A stretch of 64,000 nucleotides of DNA from Akebia trifoliata. Lineage: Eukaryota > Streptophyta > Magnoliopsida > Ranunculales > Lardizabalaceae. Below are positions 47,552 to 58,495 of this stretch, piece by piece. Where the stretch lies: assembly GCA_017979445.1 (NCBI GenBank), contig CM030708.1, positions 34,600,721 to 34,664,720 on the forward strand, written 5' to 3'. The notes beneath the pieces are model-generated. The model was given only the letters and a program-made list of their open reading frames with translations. It searched no databases and was not told the origin of the DNA. Made by a program: the position numbers and the translations under genes. Positions within the stretch are counted from its first letter, which is position 1; every line of letters begins with the position of its first letter.

Positions 47552-48782
47552 ACAAAACAATTCAATTGCTTAAGCAACATGTGATCATCTATTTTTTTTT
47601 TTTTTTTATCTTTAATAATAATAATCATTGCAATTGATTCTCATAATTACCCAAACTTAATCTTAAGTTCGAATCTAACGGCTATAAGTTTACTTATTTC
47701 ATAATTAACTTTAAATGTGTTACACCAGAACATTAGTCGTTTTTAAGTAACTCCTTGATCCACTATAACCACTTATCTCATCATATACGTGGACACCACA
47801 AACACGTGTCATAACTCCACACGTGCGTCTTAACCGGCGCAAATTAGCACCGACCACTTGTTTACGTTAACAAGGATGGAGAGAGAAGAGATGATAAGAT
47901 CGTCAAGGAGATAAGCACAAATGTCATAATCGAAAGATCATCGAAAAAAATAAAAAAAAAATATCTGACGGTCCCACACTTCAATGTAAAGTGGTGCGCA
48001 TTTTAATATCGTTCGCACCCTTTCAAGATTTCAAATTTCAAATATCCAACGTACTTGAAATCTACTAAACACACCCCACAAATCAAATTTTAAATTTGAA
48101 GGATTTCAAAGTATAATAAAGAGACAAAAAGGGCTCTGTATAGATCGTATAAAAATATTAGCTAGACTTAGATAAGACTCAAAGTCCAAATCAACACATT
48201 AATATATTATTTAATATTGTTTTTCTTCTAAAAAATTAGTTTGACAGTTGGACTTAATGATTTTTTTCTTTATTTGATTTGAATTACTAAGTTTTTTATG
48301 TTTTAAAAATAATAATTGAATCTGATTTTGTGGATGACAACTAAGGGGATTGAACCCACTTTTGAAATCTTAGTTTGATTTTGTATGTTTTTATTATTGA
48401 ATTTGAACAATTTTTATTATCAACAATAGCAATGGAATTAAAAATGAAGTTTATATTGGTGCACAAATGTATTATTATTAACTAATCAATAAAATTAAAT
48501 TTCATATTTAATTTGCGAATATTGTTCTAATTTTTGAGAAACCTAGTTCTTCAATTTGGATTTTCACTTAAATTAGAAAAATCTCTTTAATCAATGAAAG
48601 GTTTGTAGGCATGGAAAAAAAAAACACTTTTTTTTTTCAAGTGAAATAAGACCACCAACTAAGCACAAATTGTTAATCACTAGACAGATAAGCCCTTGTG
48701 TATAGGCAAAGGGGTAGATAATCAAACTTTTCATGTGATTATGAAAATATTTATAAAATAAGTCGAGATTTATTATCGTTGA

Positions 48783-48975
48783 ACCTCGTGGGGTTGATTC
48801 AATGGCAATTTTAGATCAATAAGCAATTAATACCTCATTTGGTGTGTGTGATGTTCAGGTGTTGCACGTGCCCCAGGACTAGCCCTTGGACAAGACCATG
48901 GGTTATGAACGTGGCAAGCTCAAATATGGGACCGATTTGTAGTCTACAAGGATACCCGTTATAAAAAATATAAAA
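48783..48975 (+). mobile_element. SINE, same family as 38866, B box lost
   Basis: It starts near CTCGTGGGGTTGATTCAATG (A-box region). It then shares GTGATGTTC, GCACGTGCCCC, TTGGACAAGACCATGG and GGATACCCGTTATAAAAAAT with 38866-39107. The B-box segment has been deleted, so this copy cannot be transcribed from an internal promoter. Confidence 0.65.
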
Positions 48976-49341
48976 AAAATTTGTCCATATGTTACATTTA
49001 TTTTTATTTTTATTTTTTATAATATTTTATTTTTCATATTTTTTCCATAGATTTAATTTAGGGTTTGATATTTAATTTCATTACTTATGTGGTGTGTAAT
49101 AGAAGGAGTTGGTTTGGCAATATAAGTTGTCTACAAATTTTACTCATTATGACGATAGTGTCCTATGGAGCCTTCTACAATAGCCGAGTCTTTTGTCTCA
49201 GCCAAAGAAGTTATATCTGTCATTTTCTAAAAAACAGTGGCAGTTTCGGAACTTCAACTAAAGTCATCTTTTCCTGCTTAAAAACTGGAAGCGTTTATTA
49301 AAGTCTGAGAAAAAGAAACAGAAACAGAGAGAGAGAGCGAG

Positions 49342-51589
49342 ATGGGAGACAGAGAAGTTGTACTGTTTGTGGAGAATTTGATTTCTCCTTCAAATCTACA
49401 GTGTAGAATCTGCCATGAAGAAGAAGTTGAGAGCTATAATAGCTTAGAAGCACCGTGTGCTTGCTCTGGAACCGTAAAGGTAACCCCCCAAAAAAAACAA
49501 AACATAACAGAGCAAAAATTGGGTGCCTTTTAAATCCAACTTCGAATTCAAATTCGTGACAGTGGGATTTTTTTTTTTTTAGTTTGCACACAGAGATTGC
49601 ATACAGAGGTGGTGCAACGAGAAGGGCAACACCACTTGTGAAATATGTCTACAGGTTTGTATCCAAAAGTGGAAAAAATGATCTTTGTTCTTCAATAATT
49701 ATGAAGGCTTTTTGTGTTTCTATTATGACCTTTGTTTCTATCTTCTTGATCTGCTTTCTTTGCTTTTATTTTTAACTGGGTTTTGTTTCTATTTGTTTAT
49801 CTGTGATTTGAACTTGATCTTGTCGTTTTCCTTCTTGAGTTTGATTAATCTGGTTAAATGGTTTCTGGGTTTTTAAAATTTCATGGTTTTGGTTAGAATC
49901 AAAATGATTTTCTCTGATTAAAGGTCTTGCTTTTCTTGGGGAAATTTGAAATTTTTCTGAGATTCTTTCATACTGGAATCTGGGTTTGGGTTTCTCTCTC
50001 TTTTTCTTTTTCTTTTTTCAATTTTCTGGGGTTCTTCTCTATTTGAATTTCAAATTTTTTACCGTTAGTACATTAAATTTCACAACTTTATTTATTGATC
50101 TCTGTTTATTTACAGGAATTTGAACCTGGGTACTCTGCACCTTCCAAAAAAGTTCAAGTTGACGATGTAGCAGTGACAATCAGGTATTAGTTCTTGAAAT
50201 TCAATTAGTCCATCAAGATAGATGTTCATAAAGAAATTTCTACTAACTTTAGAGATTGAAACAGAGGAAGCTTAGAGGTTCCAAGACAAAATCAGGAGCT
50301 AAATAATCCTGGATTAATGGCGATCGTCGCTATCGACAGCCAAACAATCGAAGGTGACTATTCAGATTGCTCATATGCAGCTGAGAGAAGTGCAAATTGC
50401 TGTAGATCAGTTACTATCACTGTAAGCATTCTTGATCAAATCATCAACCTTTATATGCCTCGAGATTTGTATTTTTCAAAAATGGGCATTTTGGTGAGGG
50501 AGTCTTACTATTGAGACTTAGTTTTGTGTGACATCAGGAGTCAAAATTTTCAGTTTCAAGTTGAAGTTCACTATTTTAATACTTGGGCGTTTGAGAATGT
50601 GAATTAAACTATGAGTCTCTTATTTTAAGCTTGATTAAGTGTTTGGAAAGTTTATTTTTTTACCATTTTGGATGTTTTACTATTTTGGTAAAGTATAGAC
50701 TACAGAGATAGTAAGTAAGTTTTGAGAGTCCAATTCAAACTTTCTTTCTTCTATACTTCTTCAACTATGTCACAATCCCATTATATACAAGGCTTATGTA
50801 TCATTTTTTTTTTAAATAAAATAAAAATTCTAGAACATTTATGACTTTATGAATAATAATCATGGAATGAAAATAATTCAATAATCTGACTTGTTAAAAA
50901 AAAAAATTTAATTTATAATTTTTTTTTCACAAATCTCTTTATGCAGTTTATAATCCTTTTGCTTATGAGACACCTCATTTCTGTGCTCACCATTGGAACT
51001 GATCAGTACACATTCACTCTTCTTACTGTAAGTATCTAATGAATCCTACTAACCTCCATGTTTGATGATTCGATAAAAACTGTTTAATTTTTATTTATTT
51101 TTGGGAGAAATTTTGCAGTTACTTATTCTAAGAACTGGTGGAATTCTTCTCCCACTTTATATAATGATTCGAACAATTTCAGCGATCCAAAATAGTCTGC
51201 ATCGGCTTTATCAGGTTAACTCCCAGATTCTTTATGAGAATTCCTTTTTGTTTTAGTTCCCAAATATGAATCACTGTTTCAAATAAAAACCCAGTTTGCA
51301 ATAATGGCTATCATTTGTTAATTCTTTCGACTTGAGTAATTTAAAATTAATTACCAAACATATCTCATAGGGGAGTGGTTTCAGAGACAAAATATTGATG
51401 GAAAATAAAAACCCATTAATCCAAACTCTTCTCAAAACAGTTGGAGGAAATAATGTGCAGTTTGTAGGTTTAATCATAAATCAGTCTTTGAGTGCAAGTT
51501 TATGTCTCTTTTATCTTTAAAGAACAGTTAATCATTTTATGATTTGGTTTGTATGTTAGGAGTCTGATGATACATCCCTCCAAGAATAG
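49342..51589 (+). CDS. RING-CH (MARCH-type) membrane E3 ubiquitin ligase
   Basis: This is a likely membrane-bound ubiquitin ligase. Seven exons: 49342-49479, 49583-49654, 50116-50183, 50265-50421, 50947-51027, 51119-51214, 51560-51589, giving 213 residues. An N-terminal C4HC3 zinc finger is visible: CRIC, then CAC, HRDC and CEIC, with the usual Trp in IQRWCNEK. A loop follows ([13 protein letters not shown] is the conserved tail after the finger in plant RINGv proteins). The C-terminus has two hydrophobic segments, [17 protein letters not shown] with FTLLT, and [17 protein letters not shown]. The finger is split by intron 1 between its halves. Substrates and membrane location cannot be deduced. 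It is convergent with calreticulin, 1.3 kb away. Confidence 0.92.
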
Positions 51590-52890
51590 GAAGATGAAGA
51601 TGATGATGAAGCAGCAGCGCCATCTCTTCCGACAATTCAAATACAGTCTTTGAGGGTTTCTTTCTACGATTTTCTATTGTATAAGAGCATTGTGCTCTTC
51701 TGTTTTTTCGATCCTAAAAAGAAATATAAAATTGAGTCAATCTTATGCATCTTTTTGTCACTCCAACTCAAAAATTCTACCAATTTCATATAAGGAAAAT
51801 TTTCTAAGGATCAATGGGTGGTTCTCATGCTGCAATAATCATCATTTAAAATATGCGGTTGATGGGAGATGGACCTGAGTTCAATTCCCAGGAATGGATC
51901 TTTTGCAATTCAGTTCGACGGTTGAGAGTGCCACATGACATAAGATTAAAATTTCTATCAGTCCTTCTGATTATGCTTAAAAATAAATATTTTTTTAAGA
52001 TTTGAAAACTTCCTAATCATGTTTAACAAGAAATATAATCTTTTTTTAAACCCTCATCATGCTTATTTGAAAAGCTCCTGACCATTCTTTAAAAGAAATA
52101 ATTTTTTTTTTTAACCCTAATCATGCTTATTTGTAAAGCTCCTGATCATTTTTAAAAAGAAACATATTTTTTAACCTCCTTACCATGCTTAAAAAGAAAT
52201 CTATTTTTTTCAAATCCAAATCATGATCAATATATGAAATGACATCTCCACTATTAAAAGAGTTCTACAAGGAACTGCAAAACTGTAGAGGACCCGCTAC
52301 CTCAATTCTCATCTCCTCATCTCCATCGAGTTACCCATCTTAATAAAAACTAGCAGTGAAGAATACTACACACATTGGTCTCGAGTCTTGATTGTGAAGA
52401 ACATTAATAAGAGTCCTCTGGTTATATTGGTGTGAACAATTTCATTTCTAGCTAAAACTAGGATTGTATTAAATCATGAACAAAAAAGCCTTGACCCAAA
52501 ACCTAAATCAAATGGTTAGGTTAAAAATTGAAGTAGAATTATAAAAGTTGGTTCACCTAATTAACATTAGGAAACAATTCAATTCTTTTTAAACTGTAAA
52601 GAAAAACTGTTAATTGCAGAAAATAATAAAAGTAATAATTGGTTAAGGTTAAGAATCCAAAATCAGTGACCAGAAATGTAATAATCTCAAGGGTTATTTA
52701 TTTCTACTCAATATCATCAATGACACTAACAAAAATTTGTATCCAATAATGATTAATAAATAATAATAAAAAATTGTGTCAAACCCTAACTGGTTTTCCT
52801 AAGATAGAAAAAAATGTAGATATAAAGATGATAATGGAAAATTTTATCTTGATGAAATTGCCAGCACTAGATCGTCCCAGGGGTTCTTTC
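51590..52890. other. intergenic region between RING-CH gene and calreticulin
   Basis: Convergent 3' ends. At 51990-52240 a phrase of the type 'cctaatcatgctta ... aaaaagaaat' is repeated four times with drift (units of about 60-70 bases), a decayed minisatellite. The remainder is AT-rich with no gene. Confidence 0.55.
51990..52240 (+). repeat. decayed minisatellite of four units
   Basis: CCTAATCATG or a close form, followed by AAAAGAAAT and a run of T, occurs near 52012, 52060, 52120 and 52185. Unit length drifts between about 60 and 75 bases. Confidence 0.5.
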
Positions 52891-55800
52891 CCTACAGTTC
52901 ATCCTGCAAACACAAAGTACAGGAAAGGAAAGGTTGAACTAAAAAACTAGAAAAAAGACAGTTTTGGATTTGAAAGGATTAGATAAAAGAAAACATACAT
53001 GTACATCCTCATCATCACCATCTTCGTCTGCATCGGTATCAGCATTGTCTTCCACATCATCAACATCATTCTCACCATCCTCCTTGTCATCCTGGTAAGA
53101 CATATTCTTTATGTTAAAATAACGGACAAATAGAATGGGAAGTAATAAAAGAGAGTATTCAAGAGTTACATCAGAATCGACTGGATCATCCTTTGGTTCC
53201 TGCAAGAAGGATCGATGATAGGAATGTAAAGTACAATACCAACAGCAACAATGTTCCAAATAGTACAGAAAATCACTAAGTAATATTCTCAACCATTTAG
53301 ATATGAACGAAATGAAATACTCTGCTTCACAGCCTAAATATAATTAAGAAATGTGTTCTTCATGCCCCAACTAAAATCTCTTCTAGATTATTCGCCAACT
53401 AGAATTAATCCATCAAGCAAAATAAAGCTATTCGTCAAGTGAGGTTACACAAATTCCATGAATATCAGTCACTACGTTATAATGCAGGTGAGTACATTTT
53501 AGGCTTTGTGTACATTCTAGATGACATTTTCAAAGAATTTCTGTTGTCGCACCAACTTTTCAACATCACACACCCAACGTATAATTACACAAAAGCGTAA
53601 TCTTTCTCTATTAGGATTTTAATCTCTCTCTCTCTCTCTCTCTCTTCTAGGATTTTTTCTTCTAAGAAAACTCTAGAAGAAAAAGATTGAGAGAGAGATT
53701 CGACGTTTATTTATGCTTAGTTGGTGGGTTATGTCTAACTTCATTAATTAGTTCTGCTTTTTAATCATCAATGTGATGGATATTATGCTCCATCGTATAA
53801 CCAAGAGATGTTTGCAGTTCTGGTGAAAGTCTTATCAACAACTGAAAAGGGGAGAGCATTGACAAGTCAATACCTCCGCTTCTCTCTTTTTCTCTGCCTC
53901 ATCAAATGCTGCCTTCTCCGCCTGCAAAATCCAAGACTTCAAAATGAATTTAACTGTAAACATTTTCAAAGGAAACCAAAACTCAGAGAAATCAAAATGC
54001 ATCGTACATCCTTGTTCTTGCCCCATGTTTCTTCAACAAGCTTCTTCGCATATTCCGGATCATCACAAACTAAGACATTGTCAAACAAGGTCCCTGATTT
54101 TACCTGGAACATACACATATTTTCTTGGTAATTATTTACTTATATATGGAAAATAGTGTAGAAGAATCAGTGTAAAAAAAAGTAATGATCAAATTTACCT
54201 GCCACAACTCAATGCCCACGTATTTCAAATTGGGGTAAACATAAATTTCTGGGTCATCCTTGAATTCTGTGAAAATGCGAACAATTTAAACATTACAGCT
54301 AAGAAAACAAATTTAAAGTGTCAATGCAATAATGACAAGATAAACATGCAATTGAAATATTTATGAAGCATTTTCAAAAACCTGGGTTATCAATCATAGG
54401 TGCCTTCCATTTTCCCTTGTAGTTGGGGTTCTTTATAGTCTGCTGGTAGAAAGAAAGAAATAAGGGAACATGTGACTCCTAAATCCATTACAAATTGTTC
54501 AGATCAGAAGTAAACAAACCTTTGGTTCCCATGGCCCATTGTATTCAGGGTTGGGGATGGTTGGGGCTGTCCATTCACCATCCTCCTCCTCATCCCAGTC
54601 TTCTGGCTGTATTCATGCAAATGCCATCAAGTAAATACATTGCTTCAATGGAACTACGAGTCAAGAAACAGTAAAAGAATGGAAAAACAAATTCCGAATC
54701 AATACCTTCTTGGCATCGGGATCAACAATCTCCTTTGGAAGGTCATCATACCCCTTTGAACACAGAAAAACAGTCTAATTAGTAAAGGCATAAGAGTTCA
54801 AAGTTACAAATGGATTTGACATAAGAATGTTAGGAAGTTTCTGAAATAAGGGGATGACTACCTCCGGCTTCTTATCTTCAGGATCAGGAATATACTCCTT
54901 ATCATCCCAATCTTCGGGCTGTTTATCAAAGCATAGGAGCATAGGTCAATGTCGAATTTCAAAACACAACGGGACAATAGAAAAGAAGCCGTATAAATAT
55001 TGGTTAGAAGTATTTACTTTTTTGGCTTCAGGATCCTTGATTTTCTTTGGAGGGAGAATATCCCAATCGGTATATAAACTTCCAGACTTTTTCTCTACAT
55101 TGTCAATAAGAATGCTGTATGTAGCATCTGGCCGAAGGATGAAAGTATACACATGAGTCAACTGGTCCGTCTCACAAGGAACATCCTTCTTAATCAAGTG
55201 GTTTGTTCCGTTGTGGGAAAGAATGGCATGGACCTTTTTGGTGCTGTACCCACAAATATCTGGTCCAAACATGATACTGCAATCCACCATATATAACTGG
55301 TTACTAAGTCAAATTTTTAAAGGGGTGGAAATATATGAAACGGAAGAAAAATCCAATATTATCAGGGAACACTATTTATTACCTATACGGGGTCTCACCG
55401 CCAAATTTCTTTTGATCAACTTCACCACTAAGCAACTTCATGTAGCCACCACCACAATCAAGCTTTTGCTCGTGCTTCACTGAGAACTGAAAAACCAAGG
55501 TCTTATCCTTGTTACTGAACTCTGGAAACGCAGCTGAAATAGCATAGAACCTGTAGTCTTCACTGGTTTGAATACCTAAACCAAAACATTTATCACCAAG
55601 AAACCAATTACTCATAGTATTTAACCAGGAATCTATTACCAAAAGACTTCTGTTAAATTGTCCTTCGTATTATGAGATGGTTGAGAGGAGAAAATAGTAC
55701 CTTTGTCATTAGGATTTCCATTCCATTTACCAGAAGTATAGTTCCACTCCCCAGCCTTGTTCTCATCCTTCTTCCAATCAGATGTAATCCATCGGTTCTC

Positions 55801-56911
55801 CCATCCATCTTCATTTGTCGCCAATAAATAAAATTCATGAAAATAACAGAACATTCATTAAAAAACAATAATAGAAAAAGATTCGTTTAAAAATTTGCAA
55901 TAAAAGAGTCACATCAAACTGTAATCAATTTACCCTCAGCACTGAACTAGAAATAGTCAATAATCTCTAAACAAGAAACTTCATTAATATCCCAAAGATG
56001 ATCAATGTACGTCAACAGATTTATTTTATTTTTGAATTGAGAATAGTGGGGAAGATTGCATTGGGTGTCAATTAGCAATTTGTATTTCTTTTTCTTTTAA
56101 TTTTATCCAACGTTTCAGAAAGCCATACATCATCAGATACATACTAGATACTTATTGCATCGAATGATATGTATAAGTTATGTGTTTGAATAATTATCTC
56201 CATGCTTGTAACCTAGAACACCCAAATGTAAGAGAATACAATACCATAAAAAAGAACTTTTAGATGAATTTCAAAGACAACTATCATCGCCTAATCTAAG
56301 CAAAAAAGATTACTGGGTATCCAAACGGCACGACGAACAAGTAAATAGAACAGATGCACGAAGACGGAAGCTAACCCTAATCTGATACCCAAAAATAAGC
56401 TAGATGTTTGTTATTACTTTAGTTTAAACCAAAATGTGGATTGATCGCAGCAGAGTTTAATCAACCCAGACATAAAATAAGTCCATGCGTGATTCGACTA
56501 AGAAAGATTACTAGAAAATCCACACTAAAACCTTCAAAAATACTTCAAAGAAGTCCTGATAAGATCAGAGTCCTCTCAAATGTTACGAACTCAAAATCAA
56601 ATAAAAACTAAATCAGATACAGTTATCAAAATCGACAAAAACGAAAATCTTCCTAAAAAACGATCTTTCATCCATTATATCAAAATCAACATAGATAAAT
56701 TCCTGAAAACTCGTGGAAACCCTAAATTTATCATATGCGCATTGAAATTGGAATAAAATGAAAAAAAAGAAAAAAGAAAAAAAAAGAGAGATTTTTGGAG
56801 ATCTGCTGTACCTTCGAAGAGTTCTTCAAAGAACACTGTTGCAGAAGCGATTGAGAGAAGAGAGAGAACGATGAGACCAAGAACATTAGGGTTTTTTCCA
56901 GGAATCGCCAT
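52891..56911 (-). CDS. CRT1: calreticulin, CRT1/2 type
   Basis: This is the ER-lumen lectin chaperone and Ca2+ buffer. Fourteen exons: 56812-56911, 55701-55808, 55383-55575, 55018-55276, 54862-54918, 54706-54753, 54520-54606, 54382-54439, 54199-54266, 54008-54103, 53874-53921, 53170-53199, 52999-53091, 52891-52902. All phases join to 418 residues. Order: signal peptide ([16 protein letters not shown]), N-domain with [15 protein letters not shown], then three P-domain A repeats (for example [16 protein letters not shown]) and three B repeats ([17 protein letters not shown] and relatives). The C-domain is Asp/Glu-rich, and HDEL ends the protein. The acidic tail separates it from the basic CRT3 group. 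The HDEL signal is cut by the last intron: His ends exon 13 and a 12-base exon encodes DEL-stop. A glycosylation sequon (NYTS) is in exon 2. Confidence 0.97.
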
Positions 56912-56986
56912 CGTCACCGAAAAACAGTCGAGAGAGAGATCTTCCTCTTCGATGAGAGCTACTCTGTACAGACTACAGAGTGGGTC

Positions 56987-56993
56987 TTATATA
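56987..56993 (-). promoter_or_regulatory. TATA box candidate for calreticulin
   Basis: The minus strand reads CCTATATAAGACC 76 bases before the ATG at 56911. That would give a leader of roughly 45-50 bases. An unusual feature is that a MITE ends eight bases upstream. Confidence 0.6.
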
Positions 56994-57000
56994 GGAATTC

Positions 57001-57279
57001 TTTTGGGTAATTTTGACATACCCCTCTGGGTTTTCCCATATTTTGAAATACACCCCAATATTTTCGAACTGATGACTAATACTTTGACTACAGTCTCGTA
57101 CTAGAGACTATCTTAAAGTGACTGAAATAACCTCGTCGTCAATCTCTTCAAACAACAGCTCAGCTTCTGTTACTCAGAATAAAAGAATGTAGTCGAAGGG
57201 TATTATAGTCGGTTTAAAAATAAAGGGGTATCTCAAATATTCGTGAAAACAGGGAGGGGTTTGTTATAGTTATCCAAAG
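57001..57279. mobile_element. MITE-like element abutting the calreticulin TATA box
   Basis: The left end GGGTAATTTTGACATACCCC and the reverse complement of the right end GGATAACTATAACAAACCCC match at about three quarters of positions. The element is about 280 bp. The next inner phrases (GTTTTC, AAATA) also recur inverted. No clean target duplication was found, so the limits may be a few bases off. Confidence 0.5.
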
Positions 57280-58495
57280 AATTTATTAAGGATTTCCCGT
57301 CTAGATGGATAAATACAAACTTACGAAAATGTCCTCTCTTTTTTTTCGACTTTTAAATTACAATTTTTAGAGATAGAGATTCATTTTTGAAAGAAAATCC
57401 TAAAAATATCTTCTCAACTGCTTCACAATCAAAGACTTCTCCCAAAATCTCGAATAGAAATTTCGACTTAGAAACATCATGGCGAGTAAAACTAGATTCA
57501 GATTCTAGAACATGAACTTAATTTCTAAAAGATGTTTTGGCAAAAATTTGTTAATATAGTCTCTCAAATTCGATTTTCAAAATCAGAATCTGAAATCCAC
57601 AACAAACAATACATAACAAAAGTCCCTTTTTATAATTATTAGATGATTGTGATGGTAATCATTTTTTTTTCTCACAATCATGGTTTTAAGACTCGTCTAA
57701 GACCGAGCCGTATCATCCGAGTTTACTCGATATTTAAACTGAAGAAGACCAACTCACAAAATCACTTTTTTGACCGAGATTTAAGACTCACGTTCAATTT
57801 TTTGATTTGTCTCATGAGACCTCTCAAACGTATTGGAAAACCATCCTTGACAACACAGTATCGAGCTTGGATGAGACGAGAAGCAAAATCGAGTTTTAAA
57901 ACCATGCTCACAATCAAACATCCCTCACGCAATCAAGGATTGATGTACAATTTATTGTTCGACTTTCAAGAGAATCATTTCTCGAAAAATTGATTGTTTT
58001 TTTTTTCAAAATTTTTGTCTCAACAACAAAACAGGTCTTTAACCACATTCAAAGGTGTAATAGGTGTTGAATTTATTTTGGTTAAAACCATATGTAAAAA
58101 CAATCATTTTTCAAAATATGAGCTAGAAATTTTGTGGATTGAACTGATTTTTTATAAGGATGATCTCCATGATAAGAAGATCATCCTCACAACAAATCAA
58201 CTCAATCCCAAACTTCTAACCCATATTTTGAAAAACCATTGTCTTACTTATGTCCCATGAACCGTCCCTTTTATATATATATTTGGGTCCTAAATGAAAC
58301 AACTCTGAGATGAAGCTCTCCTCGCAATCAAACATAAGCAAGTAGCTATCACAAAGAAAAGAAACAAAACAAATGACTTCAAGAGAAGTCATCATAAGAG
58401 TAAAGATGGTTTACCAAAATTGCAACAAGTTAAGATAAAGTAAATTTTAAAACTTAAGAACACTTGTTATATACTTCTGATTTTCTGGACCATTT
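57280..58495. other. intergenic region between calreticulin and H+-PPase
   Basis: AT-rich DNA with one hAT-like MITE (listed). Plus-strand frames of 116 and 88 codons at 57643-57993 and 57994-58260 lie in or beside the MITE and resemble no protein. A short near-repeat, TTTTTCAAAATATGAGC and CCCATATTTTGAAAAACC, pairs around 58105 and 58225. Confidence 0.6.
57679..57906. mobile_element. 228-bp hAT-like MITE with 8-bp target duplication
   Basis: CTCACAAT flanks both sides exactly (57671-57678 and 57907-57914). Ends are CATGGTTTTAAGACTCG and, reversed, CATGGTTTTAAAACTCG. Interior phrases (TTTGTCTCATGAGAC, GGATGAGACGAG) match the style of 23319-23469. It is the clearest target duplication of the family. 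Confidence 0.8.

Larger units (their letters stand above)
43210..49341. other. intergenic region between USP and RING-CH genes
   Basis: About 6.1 kb between two divergent genes. It contains a Mutator-like MITE, at least four foldback elements, a dispersed repeat and a SINE, listed separately. An (ATT)n run lies near 43484-43512. The stretches 44380-45600 and 47560-48780 are AT-rich, with no coding or repeat signal I can name. Confidence 0.6.

Noticed and set aside
56912..56917. Longer calreticulin start (MT before MAIPG)
   Set aside because: It would begin at GTG. The ATG at 56911 is in a good context and is followed directly by the signal peptide.
57643..58260. Two adjacent plus-strand frames of 116 and 88 codons
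   Set aside because: They lie within and next to a MITE and resemble no protein; AT-rich DNA gives such frames by chance.
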